Positions 35,807 to 46,516 are shown, numbered from the stretch's first letter. The stretch is DNA of 64,000 nt from Thalassotalea sp. (GCA_029237915.1 JAQWHD010000003.1:1-64000); one strand, 5' to 3'. Program-made: numbers and translations. The notes: generated from the sequence alone by a model not told the origin.

Positions 35807-38800
35807 ATGTTGTCTTTAATTGAGTCTTGTCTTTCTAGAACCCGTTCAGTAATGATGGTTTTTGTCTTGCTACTAATTAGCGGCATGCTGACTTATTTGT
35901 CTATTCCAAAGGAAGCGGAACCAGACATTACTATTCCTAATATTTATGTGTCTATGATACATGATGGCATTTCCCCTGAAGATGCCGAACGTATGTTAGT
36001 AAGACCCATGGAAAATGAGCTTAAAGCCATTGAAGGGGTAAAGGAAATGAGGTCGGTCGCTAGTGAAGGTCATGCTAGTGTTACGCTTGAATTTATTGCC
36101 GGCTTTGACTCTAAAACGGCGCTTGCTGATGTACGTGACAAAGTTACCCTCGCCAAAGCTAAATTACCCAATGAAACGGAAGAGCCTGTTGTTAGTGAAG
36201 TAACTCTGGCAAATACAAATCCTGCGGTTACGGTATTTTTATCTGGTGCTGTTAGTGAGCGAGGGCTTATTACCATTGCGCGTAATTTAGAAGATAAAAT
36301 TGCCAGTATGGCGCAAGTGCTTGAAGTTGACATTGGTGGCGACCGAGAAGATATGTTGGAGATCATCGTTGATCCGTTATTAATGGAAAGCTATGGTCTT
36401 GACCAAAATGATATTTTTAATTTAGTTGAGCGCAACAATCGCTTGATCCCTGCTGGTACTATGGATACTGGTAAAGGTCGCTTTGCCATTAAAGTACCGT
36501 CTGTATTTGAAAATATTAAAGACTTAATGGAACTGCCAATTAAAGTCGATGGCGATCGAGTGATCACCTTCCAAGATGTTGCCGTAGTTCGCCGCGCCTA
36601 TAAAGACCCTACCAGTTTTGCACGTTTAAATGGTGAACGAGCTATTTCTATTGAAGTGAAAAAACGCCCTGGTCAAAACATTATTGAAACAGTTGAAAAT
36701 GTAAAAACGCTTATCGAAGCACAGCGTAAGTTTTGGCCTAAACATATTTTAGTTAATTACACCGGTGATAAATCAGACAAAGTTAAAACCATGTTGAGTG
36801 ATTTACAAAATAATGTCATATCAGCAGTGCTTCTCGTTGTTATTGTGGTTATTGCCGCATTAGGTGTGAGAACTGCATCATTAGTCGGTTTATCGATCCC
36901 TGGTTCCTTCTTGACTGGGATATTAGTGTTATCTATTTTTGGTTTCACCATCAACATAGTAGTACTGTTTGGTTTGATTATGTCGGTGGGGCTGTTGGTT
37001 GATGGTGCCATTGTTGTGACTGAATTTGCTGACAGGCAAATGAGTGAAGGCATGCACAGAAAACAAGCTTATACACTTGCTGCTCGTCGTATGGCATTAC
37101 CGATAATTGCTTCAACGGCAACCACTTTAGCTGCATTTGCTCCGCTTCTATTTTGGCCAGGAATTATGGGCGAATTTATGAAGTATCTGCCGATTACTTT
37201 AATTGCGGTTTTATCGGCATCACTGATTATGGCATTAGTATTTGTTCCTACTATGGGTACCTTATGGGGTAAAAGCCGAATTATTTCAGAGCAAGAAAAG
37301 CAACAATTAATTGAAGCCGAAGAAGGTGACTTAACTAAACTAAAAGGCTTAATGGGCAAGTACGTTAATGTACTTAACGTTGCCATCTCACATCCTATTA
37401 AAGTGTTATTAGTCACCATATTATTCTCGATCGCGGTAATGGTTAATTATGCCCAATCTGGACTGGGTGCCGAATTTTTTCCTAATGTAGAGCCGGAAGG
37501 TCTTAATATTAAAGTACGTTCTTTGGGTGATTTATCAATTACAGAAAAAGATACCATTATGAAAGAAGTGGAGCGCCGAATTTTAGATATGGAAGAAATT
37601 AAATCTTTATATTCTAAAACTGGCGGCACTGATTTAGTGGGTCGTTTACGAATGAATTTACTTAATTGGCAATTTCGTCCAAACGCTAATGACATTATTA
37701 ATGAGTTACATCAACGTTTGGACAACTTTGCCGGTGTTGAAATTGAAATACGCAAAGATGAAAGTGGACCTATACAAGGTAAAGACCTCGAGTTAGAGTT
37801 ATCGTCTCGCTTTTCCGATAAGTTGCAAGAAGCGATAATTATTATTCGCAAGGCGATGCAAGCTAATAGTCAATTAATTAATGTTGAAGACGGCGGCTCT
37901 AAACCTGGTATCGAATGGCAATTAAAAGTTGATAGAACACTGGCTGCGACCTTTAATGCTGATGCTACTTTAGTTGGTACATCAGTACAAATGGTGACTA
38001 ATGGTTTAAAACTTGGCGAATATCGCCCAGATGATGTTGATGACGAACTCGACATTCGGGTACGCTTTCCTGCAGACAAACGCAGTATTAGTCGCCTAGA
38101 TGAATTACGTTTAAAAACCAATGATGGTTTAGTACCGGTTACTAATTTTGTTAAAAAGAGTGCCGCACAAAAAGTCGATATTATCCGCCGTGTTGATGCT
38201 AAGCAAGTGGTAACTTTGCAAGCTGATTTAATTAGCGGTGCACAACTAGGTAAAGTTTTACCTATATTGCAGCAAGAATTAGAGCAGCTAGATATCGACT
38301 GGTCTAGTGTCGCAATAACCTTTAAAGGCCAGACTGAAGATCAGCAAGAATCGGAAGATTTCTTAATGAATGCATTTGCGGTTGCATTGTTTGTTATGGC
38401 CATTATTTTAGTTACGCAATTTAATAGTTTTTATCAAGCATCACTTATTTTATCTGCTGTTTTATTTTCCAGCGTTGGAGTGTTTTTCGCACTTTTAATG
38501 ACAGGACAAGCCTTTAGTATTGTTATGTCCGGTTTAGGGATTATCGCTTTAGCCGGTATTGTAGTGAACAATAATATTGTATTAATTGATACCTATAACG
38601 TGCTGAGAAAGGAAGGCTTTAAAGTTCGCGACGCAGTATTACGAACTGGTGCGCAGCGCCTGCGTCCAGTATTGCTAACGACAATAACGACTGTTTTAGG
38701 TTTGATGCCAATGGTACTGCAGATGAATATTGATTTTATCAGTAGAGATATCAGCTTTGGCGCACCATCAACTCAGTTGTGGGTACAATTAGCTACAGCT

Positions 38801-38968
38801 ATCGCTGGCGGACTTACCTTTGCGACTTTATTAACACTCGTACTTACCCCTTGTTTATTAGCGCTTCGAGATAACCGAAAAGAAAATAAACGCGCCAATA
38901 AAATAAAAGAAAAACCAACAGCCATTAGTGCTAATTATGTCCCTGCACCTGTGTATGAAGAAGTTTAA
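35807..38968 (+). CDS. RND-family inner-membrane efflux pump (second system)
   Basis: The 1053-residue RND permease has MIHDGISPEDAERMLVRPMENEL in the first porter subdomain, the TM4 motif GLLVDGAIVVTEFADRQM, and the second-half IIALAGIVVNNNIVLIDTYN. It also has the typical loop LRTGAQRLRPVLLTTITTVL. TM4 keeps one clear Asp in the usual pair position, with Gly following. The group resembles pumps that lack a dedicated outer-membrane gene. Substrate unknown. The gene pairs with the adaptor upstream and is followed 48 bases later by a peptidase gene. Confidence 0.92.
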   Translation: MLSLIESCLSRTRSVMMVFVLLLISGMLTYLSIPKEAEPDITIPNIYVSMIHDGISPEDAERMLVRPMENELKAIEGVKEMRSVASEGHASVTLEFIAGFDSKTALADVRDKVTLAKAKLPNETEEPVVSEVTLANTNPAVTVFLSGAVSERGLITIARNLEDKIASMAQVLEVDIGGDREDMLEIIVDPLLMESYGLDQNDIFNLVERNNRLIPAGTMDTGKGRFAIKVPSVFENIKDLMELPIKVDGDRVITFQDVAVVRRAYKDPTSFARLNGERAISIEVKKRPGQNIIETVENVKTLIEAQRKFWPKHILVNYTGDKSDKVKTMLSDLQNNVISAVLLVVIVVIAALGVRTASLVGLSIPGSFLTGILVLSIFGFTINIVVLFGLIMSVGLLVDGAIVVTEFADRQMSEGMHRKQAYTLAARRMALPIIASTATTLAAFAPLLFWPGIMGEFMKYLPITLIAVLSASLIMALVFVPTMGTLWGKSRIISEQEKQQLIEAEEGDLTKLKGLMGKYVNVLNVAISHPIKVLLVTILFSIAVMVNYAQSGLGAEFFPNVEPEGLNIKVRSLGDLSITEKDTIMKEVERRILDMEEIKSLYSKTGGTDLVGRLRMNLLNWQFRPNANDIINELHQRLDNFAGVEIEIRKDESGPIQGKDLELELSSRFSDKLQEAIIIIRKAMQANSQLINVEDGGSKPGIEWQLKVDRTLAATFNADATLVGTSVQMVTNGLKLGEYRPDDVDDELDIRVRFPADKRSISRLDELRLKTNDGLVPVTNFVKKSAAQKVDIIRRVDAKQVVTLQADLISGAQLGKVLPILQQELEQLDIDWSSVAITFKGQTEDQQESEDFLMNAFAVALFVMAIILVTQFNSFYQASLILSAVLFSSVGVFFALLMTGQAFSIVMSGLGIIALAGIVVNNNIVLIDTYNVLRKEGFKVRDAVLRTGAQRLRPVLLTTITTVLGLMPMVLQMNIDFISRDISFGAPSTQLWVQLATAIAGGLTFATLLTLVLTPCLLALRDNRKENKRANKIKEKPTAISANYVPAPVYEEV

Positions 38969-39016
38969 ATTCTCAATAATTACATTAACTTCACTATACT
39001 TTCCTTAGGAAAAATT

Positions 39017-40450
39017 ATGTTTATGAAAAAATCTGTCACGTACAAAATATTAAATAGTTTAGTGCTGTCATCGCTCATGCTGGCGCTTACAATGACGAAT
39101 GCAAATGCAGCATCTAAAAGCTTTATTAGCACAACGGATAAGCAGCAATTAGAGCAATTGACTGCTACTGCTGCTAACTCTGATTTATCTTATGAGATTG
39201 TTGAATCTCTTACCACTGAGGTTGGCGCTCGTATGATCGGTACTGAAGCCGATAAACGCGCGATAAAGTGGGCCGTAGATAAAATGAATGCCCTAGGCTT
39301 TGATAAAGTGTGGACTGAAGAAGTCACTCATTATCAATGGATCAGAGGTGATGTTAAAGCACAAATTCTAGCGCCTTTCCCACATAGAGTCGAAGCAATT
39401 GCACTTGGCGAAAGTGTTGGTACTGGCGAGCAAGCCATAAAGGCAGAAGTGGTACATTTTAAAACCTTAGATGATTTAAAAGCAGCCAAAAGTAATAGCT
39501 TAACGGGTAAAATTGCATTTGTTTCTTATCGCATGGAACGTCATATAGCCGGTAAGGGCTACGGTAAAGCAGTTGGTGCACGCGTTACTGGTGCGCAAGT
39601 TGCCGCTGAAAAAGGTGCTTTAGCTTTCGTTATGCGTTCGGTTGGTACGGATAATAATCGTTTAGGTCATACGGGTGTTACCCGCTATAAAGATGGTGTT
39701 AAACGCATTCCTGCAGTGGCATTGTCAAATCCGGATGCTGATTTATTAGTGAACCAATTTAGCCGTAATAAACCCGTTGAATTCTCTTTAAAAGTTACCG
39801 CAATGCGTAATGAAAGTGTGCAAGTTAAAGGTGCTAATGTTATTGGTGAAATCACCGGTAGTGAATTGCCTGACGAAATCGTTGCTTTAGGTGCGCATCT
39901 TGATTCGTGGGATGTGGGTACCGGCGCTATTGATGACGGTTTAGGTGTAGCGATGGTAATGGCCGCAACAGCACATATTGCCAAATTAGAGCAACGCCCT
40001 AAACGTACTATACGAGTGATTTTATTCGCTGGTGAAGAGGTTGGTTTAATTGGGGCAAAGCAGTATGTTATCGATCATAAGGATGAGTTGAGTAAACATG
40101 TTATTGCCGTAGAATGGGATTTTGGCTTAGGAAAAATTTACAGTATGCAAGCAAATGTGTCAGATGCGGCAAAGCCCGCGATTGCTGAGTTAGCAAGCTA
40201 TGTTGCGCCACTTGGAGTCGGCTTTAATGCGGCGAATAAAGCGAGAGGCCAATCTGACATGGGCGCAGTGACGGATTTAGGTGTTCCTGCAATGAATTTT
40301 GCGCCAGATGGTAGTCGTTACTTTGATGTTCACCACACTGACAATGACACGCTAGATAAGGTGTCGCCAGAAGACCTTCAGCAAAACACTTCTGTTTATA
40401 CTATATTTGCTTATTTCGCGGCGCAAGCGGACGTTAAATTTAGAAATTAA
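39017..40450 (+). CDS. Secreted M28-family zinc peptidase (carboxypeptidase Q-like)
   Basis: The 477-residue protein has a signal peptide ending near ANA (about residue 32). The M28 catalytic metal ligands are seen in ALGAHLDSWDVGTGAIDDGLG (His and Asp), LFAGEEVGLIGAKQYV (catalytic Glu-Glu) and the late HHTDNDTLDKV. A PA-like insert lies around 120-240. Such enzymes trim peptides or dipeptides outside the inner membrane. It is a single gene 48 bases after the RND pump gene and has its own ribosome site (AGGA). A terminator follows at 40511-40556. Confidence 0.9.
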   Translation: MFMKKSVTYKILNSLVLSSLMLALTMTNANAASKSFISTTDKQQLEQLTATAANSDLSYEIVESLTTEVGARMIGTEADKRAIKWAVDKMNALGFDKVWTEEVTHYQWIRGDVKAQILAPFPHRVEAIALGESVGTGEQAIKAEVVHFKTLDDLKAAKSNSLTGKIAFVSYRMERHIAGKGYGKAVGARVTGAQVAAEKGALAFVMRSVGTDNNRLGHTGVTRYKDGVKRIPAVALSNPDADLLVNQFSRNKPVEFSLKVTAMRNESVQVKGANVIGEITGSELPDEIVALGAHLDSWDVGTGAIDDGLGVAMVMAATAHIAKLEQRPKRTIRVILFAGEEVGLIGAKQYVIDHKDELSKHVIAVEWDFGLGKIYSMQANVSDAAKPAIAELASYVAPLGVGFNAANKARGQSDMGAVTDLGVPAMNFAPDGSRYFDVHHTDNDTLDKVSPEDLQQNTSVYTIFAYFAAQADVKFRN

Positions 40451-40510
40451 GAAAAAGTTTAACGTGAGTATCTGCCGACTAGCTTAACGTCAGTAGGTAC
40501 CTTACAAACG

Positions 40511-40558
40511 AAAAACTCCTTATGCTGCAATACAGAACTGCATATAAGGAGTTTTTTT
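40511..40558. terminator. Terminator between the M28 peptidase and the steroid island
   Basis: A stem AAAAACTCCTTA (40511-40522) and TAAGGAGTTTTT (40545-40556), with further pairing in the loop, is followed by T bases. It can end transcripts from both sides, and it marks the left edge of the catabolic island. Confidence 0.88.
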
Positions 40559-40629
40559 ATGAGAAATATACTTTCCGAAACATTTTATTTGATACTTTCA
40601 GTTAAACTGAAATACTGATATTAGTGCAG

Positions 40630-41397
40630 TTAAAGACTACCATTTCGGATCATTGCATCCATACCGCCATCAACATAAATAACGCTGCCGTGGACAAAAG
40701 ATGCTTGTGATGATTGTAAAAAGCTAACCGCGTCTGCAATTTCACTTGGCTGACCGTTCCGTCCGATTGGTGCAATAAAATTGCGTACCGCTTCGCCAAA
40801 GCGAGGGTCATTTTTAGACGCTTCATGTAAAGGCGTTTCTACAGCGCCTGGTGCAACAATATTCAGGCGTACACCTGTGCTACCAGTTGTTACTGCTAAA
40901 CGTCGACAATGTACGGTTAATGCGTATTTAGATGCTGCATAAGCAATGTGTGGATGACCTAACTCATCGGCTGTCTTACGGGCCTCTTGCTCGTCATTAT
41001 TCAGCATTAGCTCAACCATTGGATGTGGTTGTTCTGCTTGTTGACTTGCTGCGACAGAGCCGATAATTGTGATAGCTGGCTTGTTGCCTTTCGCTAGTAC
41101 GGGTTGAAGTAAATCAATCAGCTGTGTTGAACCAAAATAATTTACAGAAACCACTAAGCTACTGCTTGGCGCTGTTACGCCAAGGCCGGCACAGCAGACA
41201 AGACCATCAAGCTTTCCTTTGGAAAGTGCAATAACTTGCTCTGCAGCATGAACTCGGCCTGCACTTGATGATAAATCAGCAATGACTTCTGCGTGTTGGC
41301 GATCTATTCCTATCACGGTATGACCTGCTTCGCGCAATTGTTGACATACTGCAGCGCCAATACCTGATGCTGAACCTGTGACTGCTGTAACTGACAT
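40630..41397 (-). CDS. SDR resembling 3-alpha-hydroxysteroid dehydrogenase/carbonyl reductase
   Basis: The 255-residue SDR has the cofactor loop TGSASGIGAAV and the catalytic Ser114, Tyr153 and Lys157 (YAASK). Several segments closely follow Comamonas testosteroni HsdA as I remember it: the AEVIADLSS stretch at residues 36-44, DGLVCCAGLG, VVSVNYFGST, and the end FVHGSVIYVDGGMDAMIR. HsdA interconverts 3-alpha-hydroxy and 3-keto steroids, an entry step of steroid and bile-acid breakdown. It is the last gene of the minus-strand operon. Precise stereochemistry and substrate are inferred. Confidence 0.75.
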   Translation of the reverse strand: MSVTAVTGSASGIGAAVCQQLREAGHTVIGIDRQHAEVIADLSSSAGRVHAAEQVIALSKGKLDGLVCCAGLGVTAPSSSLVVSVNYFGSTQLIDLLQPVLAKGNKPAITIIGSVAASQQAEQPHPMVELMLNNDEQEARKTADELGHPHIAYAASKYALTVHCRRLAVTTGSTGVRLNIVAPGAVETPLHEASKNDPRFGEAVRNFIAPIGRNGQPSEIADAVSFLQSSQASFVHGSVIYVDGGMDAMIRNGSL

Positions 41398-41451
41398 AAT
41401 AAACTCCTTGGCGATATTAGATAAATGGTTAGTTAAATGGTTAATTTTTTT

Positions 41452-42777
41452 TTAAATATTACTGACAGGCTGATTTTCTAGTACTTGATTTGCCTGATAA
41501 GTCTTTAATTTAAATAGAAGAATCACTGATATTAAAGTAGCGCTAGTCGTTATTATTAGTGCGTAGCGTAACGATTCAACACCCATTAAGTCATTGAATA
41601 AGTCACTGAGCACACCCACTAGCATTGGCCCCACACCTAGACCTAAAAGTGTAATTAGGACTGTTTGCATCGAAATTGCCAGTGCCCGTTGGCTTCCTGG
41701 AACAATTCCCGTTAATAGTGTCAGGCAAGGGCTAACCCACCACACTGAAAAGAAGCTGGCTAAGGTGCAAAATAGCATAGCAAAAGGGATCCCGGCAAAA
41801 GAATATTCATCACCTAACCCCTCGGGCCAAAGTAAATAAATTATGATGGAAATCCAGCCGAGTATATGACCCACTAAAGGCAACCATAAAACGCCTTTGC
41901 GTTTGGCTATTCTATCGGCAAGATAACCACTCAAAAGAATACCTACAGCTGCGGCACCACCGCCAAAAAAGCCTGCCATCATGCCTGCTTGTGATAATGT
42001 CATGTCATGGCTTCTGACTAAAAAAGTCGCATTCCACATACCAAAAGCATTTGCGCCGATTGTTGCAATCGCGCTAGAGCTAACAAGCAGACGATAATCT
42101 TTGCGTTTTAATAATGCTTTTGTTGACTCACGAAAACTGCTTAATTGCGCTACTTGTTTGGGTGAGTTTGCTGTATCTATCGCTTCATCATATTGACCGC
42201 GTCGAGGCTCGGGCATAATAAAAAAGAACAGTAAAGAAATGAAAAATGCTGGAACGGATATGATAAAAAAAGTCTGACGCCAGCCATATTGCTCGACCCA
42301 ATAAGCACCAACGGTAAGTGCTATAATAGCGGCAAAAGTAGCGCCAGAGGTAAAGCAACTAATGGCAAAAGAGCGACGCTCGATAGGGTAAGAGTCTGCG
42401 AGTAATGATAATGAGGTTGATGTCACTGGTGCTTCAGCTACGGCTATTAGCATGCGAATAGCAAGTAACATGATAAAGCCCGTCGCAAAACCACTTAATA
42501 TGGTAATGACACACCAACACAGTGCGCTAGCAGCGAGTAAATAGGTACGATTAACTTTATCGGCAAGACGACCTGCAGATATTCCTACTAGGGCAAATAC
42601 TATGGCAAATCCTAGGCCAGTTAATAAGCCCATTTGCGCATCAGTTGCACCGAATTCGGCTTTGATGGGTTCAATCATCACCGCCATAATTTGTCGACCG
42701 ATAAAGGTCTCGATATAAAACAATGTTAGCACCAGCAGCAATGCATGCTGGTGCCAATTGGTCTTATTTACGATCAA
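41452..42777 (-). CDS. MFS transporter (spinster-like), probable uptake of the island's substrate
   Basis: The 441-residue, twelve-helix MFS protein has the N-terminal [20 protein letters not shown] (Spns-like; usually DR in the first helix, here GR) and the loop 2-3 motif GRLADKVNR. It belongs to the same MFS subgroup as the gene at 50286-51665. Its start overlaps the stop of the aldolase gene by 4 bases, tying it to the meta-cleavage operon. It may move steroids or aromatic acids across the inner membrane; the direction is not shown. Confidence 0.8.
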   Translation of the reverse strand: MIVNKTNWHQHALLLVLTLFYIETFIGRQIMAVMIEPIKAEFGATDAQMGLLTGLGFAIVFALVGISAGRLADKVNRTYLLAASALCWCVITILSGFATGFIMLLAIRMLIAVAEAPVTSTSLSLLADSYPIERRSFAISCFTSGATFAAIIALTVGAYWVEQYGWRQTFFIISVPAFFISLLFFFIMPEPRRGQYDEAIDTANSPKQVAQLSSFRESTKALLKRKDYRLLVSSSAIATIGANAFGMWNATFLVRSHDMTLSQAGMMAGFFGGGAAAVGILLSGYLADRIAKRKGVLWLPLVGHILGWISIIIYLLWPEGLGDEYSFAGIPFAMLFCTLASFFSVWWVSPCLTLLTGIVPGSQRALAISMQTVLITLLGLGVGPMLVGVLSDLFNDLMGVESLRYALIITTSATLISVILLFKLKTYQANQVLENQPVSNI

Positions 42778-43808
42778 GCTTTACCTGCTTTTAGTGCTTT
42801 AGCCATAGTCATCGCGGTATCATCAATCATATCTTCTTGCCCACCAACGGTTTTAAGGCGTCCTAGTTCAAGTAAAATATCACGAGCCGGCACACCATAT
42901 TTTTTCTCTGCGCGCTCAGCAAATAATAAGAATGATGAATAAACTCCAGCATAACCTAAGGTTAAAGAGTTTCGGTCTATACGGATCGGTTGATCCATCA
43001 TTGGGGTAACTAAGTCTTCAGCAACATCCATTATTTTATAAAGATCAATGCCGTGATTGGCCCCCATCCGATCAAGTACTGCGGTAAATACTTCTAGTGG
43101 TGTATTACCTGCACCTGCACCTAGCCCAGCAACAGAGCCATCAATGCGGCTTGCGCCCATTTCTAAAGCGGCAAGCGAGTTAGGAATACTCATACCTAAA
43201 TTATGGTGGCCGTGAAAACCAATTTCGGTGTCTTTGTGTAGCTCGCTACGGAATAAACCAATACGGGCTTTTACATCGTCAGGAAGCATATAACCAGCTG
43301 AATCAGTACAGTAGATACAGTTAGCACCATAAGATTCCATCAACTTAGCCTGAGCAACTAATTCTTCAGGGCTTATCATATGTCCCATCATCAAGAAGCC
43401 GACAGTATCGAGTCCCATTTTACGGGCTGCACTAATATGCTGCTGTGATACATCTGCTTCGGTACAGTGGGTAGCGACACGAATAGTACTCACGCCATGG
43501 TCATATGCCATCTTCAGATGATCGACGGTACCGATCCCTGGAATTAATAATGCAGACACTTTAGCCTGAGTCATTTTAGGAATTACAGCGCTAAGATACT
43601 CTTCATCGGTATGGGCAGGGAAGCCATAATTGAGAGAAGACCCACCTAAACCATCGCCATGGGTAACTTCAATTAATGGAATGCCAGCTTGGTCAAGACC
43701 TGTAGCGATTGATACCATTTCATCTAGACTAATTTGATGCTGTTTTGCATGCATGCCATCACGTAATGACATATCGTGCAGGGTCACTTTTTTATTTTTT
43801 AAATCCAT
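42774..43808 (-). CDS. 4-hydroxy-2-oxoacid aldolase (MhpE/HsaF type)
   Basis: The 344-residue DmpG/HsaF-type aldolase has [16 protein letters not shown] at the N-terminus (metal Asp and catalytic Arg), [32 protein letters not shown] (metal His pair) and the C-terminal communication domain. It cleaves 4-hydroxy-2-oxoacids to pyruvate and an aldehyde that is channelled to the dehydrogenase encoded just upstream in the operon (43820-44722). In steroid degradation HsaF acts on 4-hydroxy-2-oxohexanoate. The same enzyme type serves aromatic meta-cleavage, so the substrate rests on context. Confidence 0.92.
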   Translation of the reverse strand: MDLKNKKVTLHDMSLRDGMHAKQHQISLDEMVSIATGLDQAGIPLIEVTHGDGLGGSSLNYGFPAHTDEEYLSAVIPKMTQAKVSALLIPGIGTVDHLKMAYDHGVSTIRVATHCTEADVSQQHISAARKMGLDTVGFLMMGHMISPEELVAQAKLMESYGANCIYCTDSAGYMLPDDVKARIGLFRSELHKDTEIGFHGHHNLGMSIPNSLAALEMGASRIDGSVAGLGAGAGNTPLEVFTAVLDRMGANHGIDLYKIMDVAEDLVTPMMDQPIRIDRNSLTLGYAGVYSSFLLFAERAEKKYGVPARDILLELGRLKTVGGQEDMIDDTAMTMAKALKAGKA

Positions 43809-43819
43809 GAGTTTACTCC

Positions 43820-44722
43820 TTAATTTTGACTGTCAGGTTGAGTGTTATCGAGCATCTGTTGGGCAAACATTTCTGCAGTACGTGCAGCTGATGCCGTCAT
43901 GATGTCAAGATTACCCGCGTACTTAGGTAGGTAATCGCCCAAACCTTCAACTTCAAGGAAAATAGATACTTTTCGCCCGTCAAATACAGGACCATTTTTA
44001 AGCTTGTAGCCCGGAACGTATTTTTGCACTTCACTGATCATTTGCAGTACAGATTCGGTGATAGCTTCTTGATCTGGTGTTGTTTCGGTTAAGCAATGAA
44101 TAGTGTCACGCATTAGCAGCGGCGGCTCAGCTGGATTAATGATAATAATGGCTTTGCCTTTTTTAGCACCGCCAACTTCTTCAACTGCACCTGAAGTGGT
44201 ACGAGTAAATTCGTCAATGTTCTGACGAGTCCCTGGCCCCACAGATTTAGACGATACTGTGGCAACAATTTCACCATATTCAACAGGTTGAACCCGTGAT
44301 ACGGCTGCAACCATAGGGATAGTTGCCTGGCCACCACAAGTCACCATGTTAACATTTTTAATGTCACTATTAAGTTGACTCAGGTTAACTGGAGGTACAC
44401 AGAATGGACCGATAGCTGCAGGCGTAAGATCGATCATCAATACGCCTTTTTCATTTACTTTAGCTGAATTTTCGGCGTGAACATAAGCTGACGTTGCATC
44501 GAAAGCTATTTTGATTTCATCGGCTTCAATATGAGGTATTAAGCCATCGATACCATCAGCTGTAGTTTTTATACCTAACTCTCTGGCGCGCGCTAAACCT
44601 TCAGAGTCTGGGTCGATACCCACCATCCAAACTGGTTCTAAAATGTCACTACGCTGTAGCTTGTAAAGTAAATCGGTACCAATGTTACCTGAACCGATCA
44701 GGGCGCATTTTATCTTTTTCAT
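43820..44722 (-). CDS. Acetaldehyde/propanal dehydrogenase, acylating (MhpF/HsaG type)
   Basis: The 300-residue enzyme has the NAD motif [29 protein letters not shown], and the catalytic Cys in [14 protein letters not shown] (about residue 131). It converts the aldehyde from the partner aldolase to an acyl-CoA. With the steroid substrate the product would be propionyl-CoA. The aldolase gene follows after 11 bases, as expected for a channelled complex. Length matches DmpF/HsaG. Confidence 0.92.
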   Translation of the reverse strand: MKKIKCALIGSGNIGTDLLYKLQRSDILEPVWMVGIDPDSEGLARARELGIKTTADGIDGLIPHIEADEIKIAFDATSAYVHAENSAKVNEKGVLMIDLTPAAIGPFCVPPVNLSQLNSDIKNVNMVTCGGQATIPMVAAVSRVQPVEYGEIVATVSSKSVGPGTRQNIDEFTRTTSGAVEEVGGAKKGKAIIIINPAEPPLLMRDTIHCLTETTPDQEAITESVLQMISEVQKYVPGYKLKNGPVFDGRKVSIFLEVEGLGDYLPKYAGNLDIMTASAARTAEMFAQQMLDNTQPDSQN

Positions 44723-44747
44723 TGTACTTTCCCTCGAGGATTAATTA

Positions 44748-45536
44748 TTAATCACAAAAACTGACTGAGCATGAACCGAGACCTTCGATCTCCATACTAA
44801 ATTCATCGCCTGCTTTGGCGTCTATCAAGGGAGCAAGTGCGCCCGATAGGATTATTTCGCCTTTTTTAAATTCAATACCATATTCACCTAAGGTATTGGC
44901 TAACCAAGCGACTGCTTGCGCCGGGTGTCCTTGTACTGCAGCGCCTATGCCAGTACCAGCGAGCTTGCCATTATGGTGTACTGACATTTTTACTTTTGAT
45001 AAATCAAGCGTGTTAGGATCGGTATGTTGATCACTTATTACAAAAACACCACATGAGGCGTTATCGGCGACTGTATCAACAATAGTTATATTCCAATCTT
45101 CGATACGTGAGTCAACAATCTCAAAACAAGGTGCAACCCACTCAGTGGCATCGAGTACTTGCTGTGCAGTAACTCCCGGGCCTTGTAAATCATGCTTAAG
45201 ACAAAAAGCAATTTCACCTTCGGCGCGTGGCTGGATTAAGTGTGACTTTTTAAGGCTAATATTACTGCCATCAGGGTGATGCATAGTGTTGGTTAAAAAG
45301 CCAAAATCAGGTTGATGAACATTAAGCATTTTTTGTACGGCTTCACTGGTGACACCAATTTTTTTACCTATGACTGTTTCACCCGATTGAGTACGTAATG
45401 CCAAGGTCTTTAATGAAATTTGATAGGCATCATCAATAGTTAATTGCTGGTGACGGGTGATTAGCGGTGCTACCGCTTGCATTTTATTTTGCGCGTAGAA
45501 AAGCTCTTGTGCTAATTGGTTATGTAACTCGCTCAT
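44748..45536 (-). CDS. 2-keto-4-pentenoate hydratase family (MhpD/HsaE type)
   Basis: The 262-residue protein has GKKIGVTSEAVQKMLNVHQP, IQPRAEGEIAFCLKHDL with metal-binding Glu residues, VAPCFEIVDSRIEDW and the closing GEIILSGALAPLIDAKAGDE. It adds water to 2-hydroxydienoates, giving the 4-hydroxy-2-oxoacid for the aldolase. In the steroid 9,10-seco pathway the substrate is 2-hydroxyhexa-2,4-dienoate. It overlaps the flavin reductase start region by one base and precedes the aldehyde dehydrogenase by 25 bases. Confidence 0.9.
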   Translation of the reverse strand: MSELHNQLAQELFYAQNKMQAVAPLITRHQQLTIDDAYQISLKTLALRTQSGETVIGKKIGVTSEAVQKMLNVHQPDFGFLTNTMHHPDGSNISLKKSHLIQPRAEGEIAFCLKHDLQGPGVTAQQVLDATEWVAPCFEIVDSRIEDWNITIVDTVADNASCGVFVISDQHTDPNTLDLSKVKMSVHHNGKLAGTGIGAAVQGHPAQAVAWLANTLGEYGIEFKKGEIILSGALAPLIDAKAGDEFSMEIEGLGSCSVSFCD

Positions 45537-46516
45537 TATTTTTTATCCTGCTCTTGCCAAAGATCTGGTAAGCCTGGATCTGTTTTGTTTATCAGACGTT
45601 TTAGCATTAATTTAAGTGCCATTACATCACCCATACCAAGCTCTTCAATAAGTTCTTCTTCAATTGCTTTAGCTTGAGCTATATGATGTAAAGATGCTTC
45701 TTGGCCCGAGCTTGTGAGCTGATAAACATCGTCATCTAATTTTTTGATAAGGTCTTGGCGTACTAGAAAATCAACGTCCATTTCAGACAAGCTATGGCCG
45801 GTATAATCAAGATGAGTGTTTAATTCTTCTAGAGTTAAGCGTTGCTGAATATTCATTACCGACAGAGCAAAGAAGTGAGAATCTTCAAGTGCTTGTTCAT
45901 CTAATATCTTACGCATGCGATAAAGTATCTGGAAATGTGAACGACCGATCAGGTATCCCAATAAGTCTTCGTTATAACTGCATTGTGGCGCGGCCGGCTG
46001 TGAAGATAAACTAACGTCTTCCCAAGGTTTACGTGCGGTCATCGCGTATTGACCTTGCTGGAAGACTAGCGGAGGTAAAGTTTGCTGATCAAAGTCGAGT
46101 ACTTCACCGATAAAAATAAGGTGATCGCCGCCATCGTGAGTTACCGTATTACGGCACTGGAACCTAGCACTACAATCCGGAATTAATGGTGCGTTGCTAA
46201 TACCATCTTCGAGAGAAATATCTTTAAATTTGTCTTCACCGCGTGAAGCAAACGTGTTCGATAAATCTTGTTGATGCTGAGACAAAACATGAACATTCCA
46301 ATGCTCCGCTTCATTAAATGCGTCTACACTGAGTGATGTTTTTGCCAAGCTCCACAATACTAGCGGTGGGTCGAGCGATACAGAGTTAAAACTATTCGCT
46401 GTAAGACCTATAGGAGTGCCATCTGGTGCGGTGGCAGTGATAATAGTCACGCCGGTGGTAAAGCTCCCAAGAGCTTGTCTAAATGCTTGATTATCAAATT
46501 CTGCCTGTGCCATGTT
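45536..46516 (-). CDS. Flavin reductase with C-terminal MarR-like domain (HsaB-like)
   Basis: The 326-residue protein has two parts. Residues 1-160 form a flavin-reductase domain (FRQALGSFTTGVTIITA, LTANSFNSVSLDPPLVLW, NVHVLSQHQQDLSNTFASRG). Residues ~185-315 form a helical winged-helix, MarR-like region (IGRSHFQILYRMRKIL to DDVYQLTSSGQEAS). The reductase component C1 of Acinetobacter 4-hydroxyphenylacetate hydroxylase has the same layout, and its MarR-like part is autoinhibitory until substrate binds. Here it would supply reduced flavin to an HsaA/TesA2-like hydroxylase, not in the window. The ATG at 46516 is preferred (AAGG ahead, fits the family start); an upstream ATG at 46573 adds 19 residues. 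Confidence 0.82.
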   Translation of the reverse strand, partial: NMAQAEFDNQAFRQALGSFTTGVTIITATAPDGTPIGLTANSFNSVSLDPPLVLWSLAKTSLSVDAFNEAEHWNVHVLSQHQQDLSNTFASRGEDKFKDISLEDGISNAPLIPDCSARFQCRNTVTHDGGDHLIFIGEVLDFDQQTLPPLVFQQGQYAMTARKPWEDVSLSSQPAAPQCSYNEDLLGYLIGRSHFQILYRMRKILDEQALEDSHFFALSVMNIQQRLTLEELNTHLDYTGHSLSEMDVDFLVRQDLIKKLDDDVYQLTSSGQEASLHHIAQAKAIEEELIEELGMGDVMALKLMLKRLINKTDPGLPDLWQEQDKK

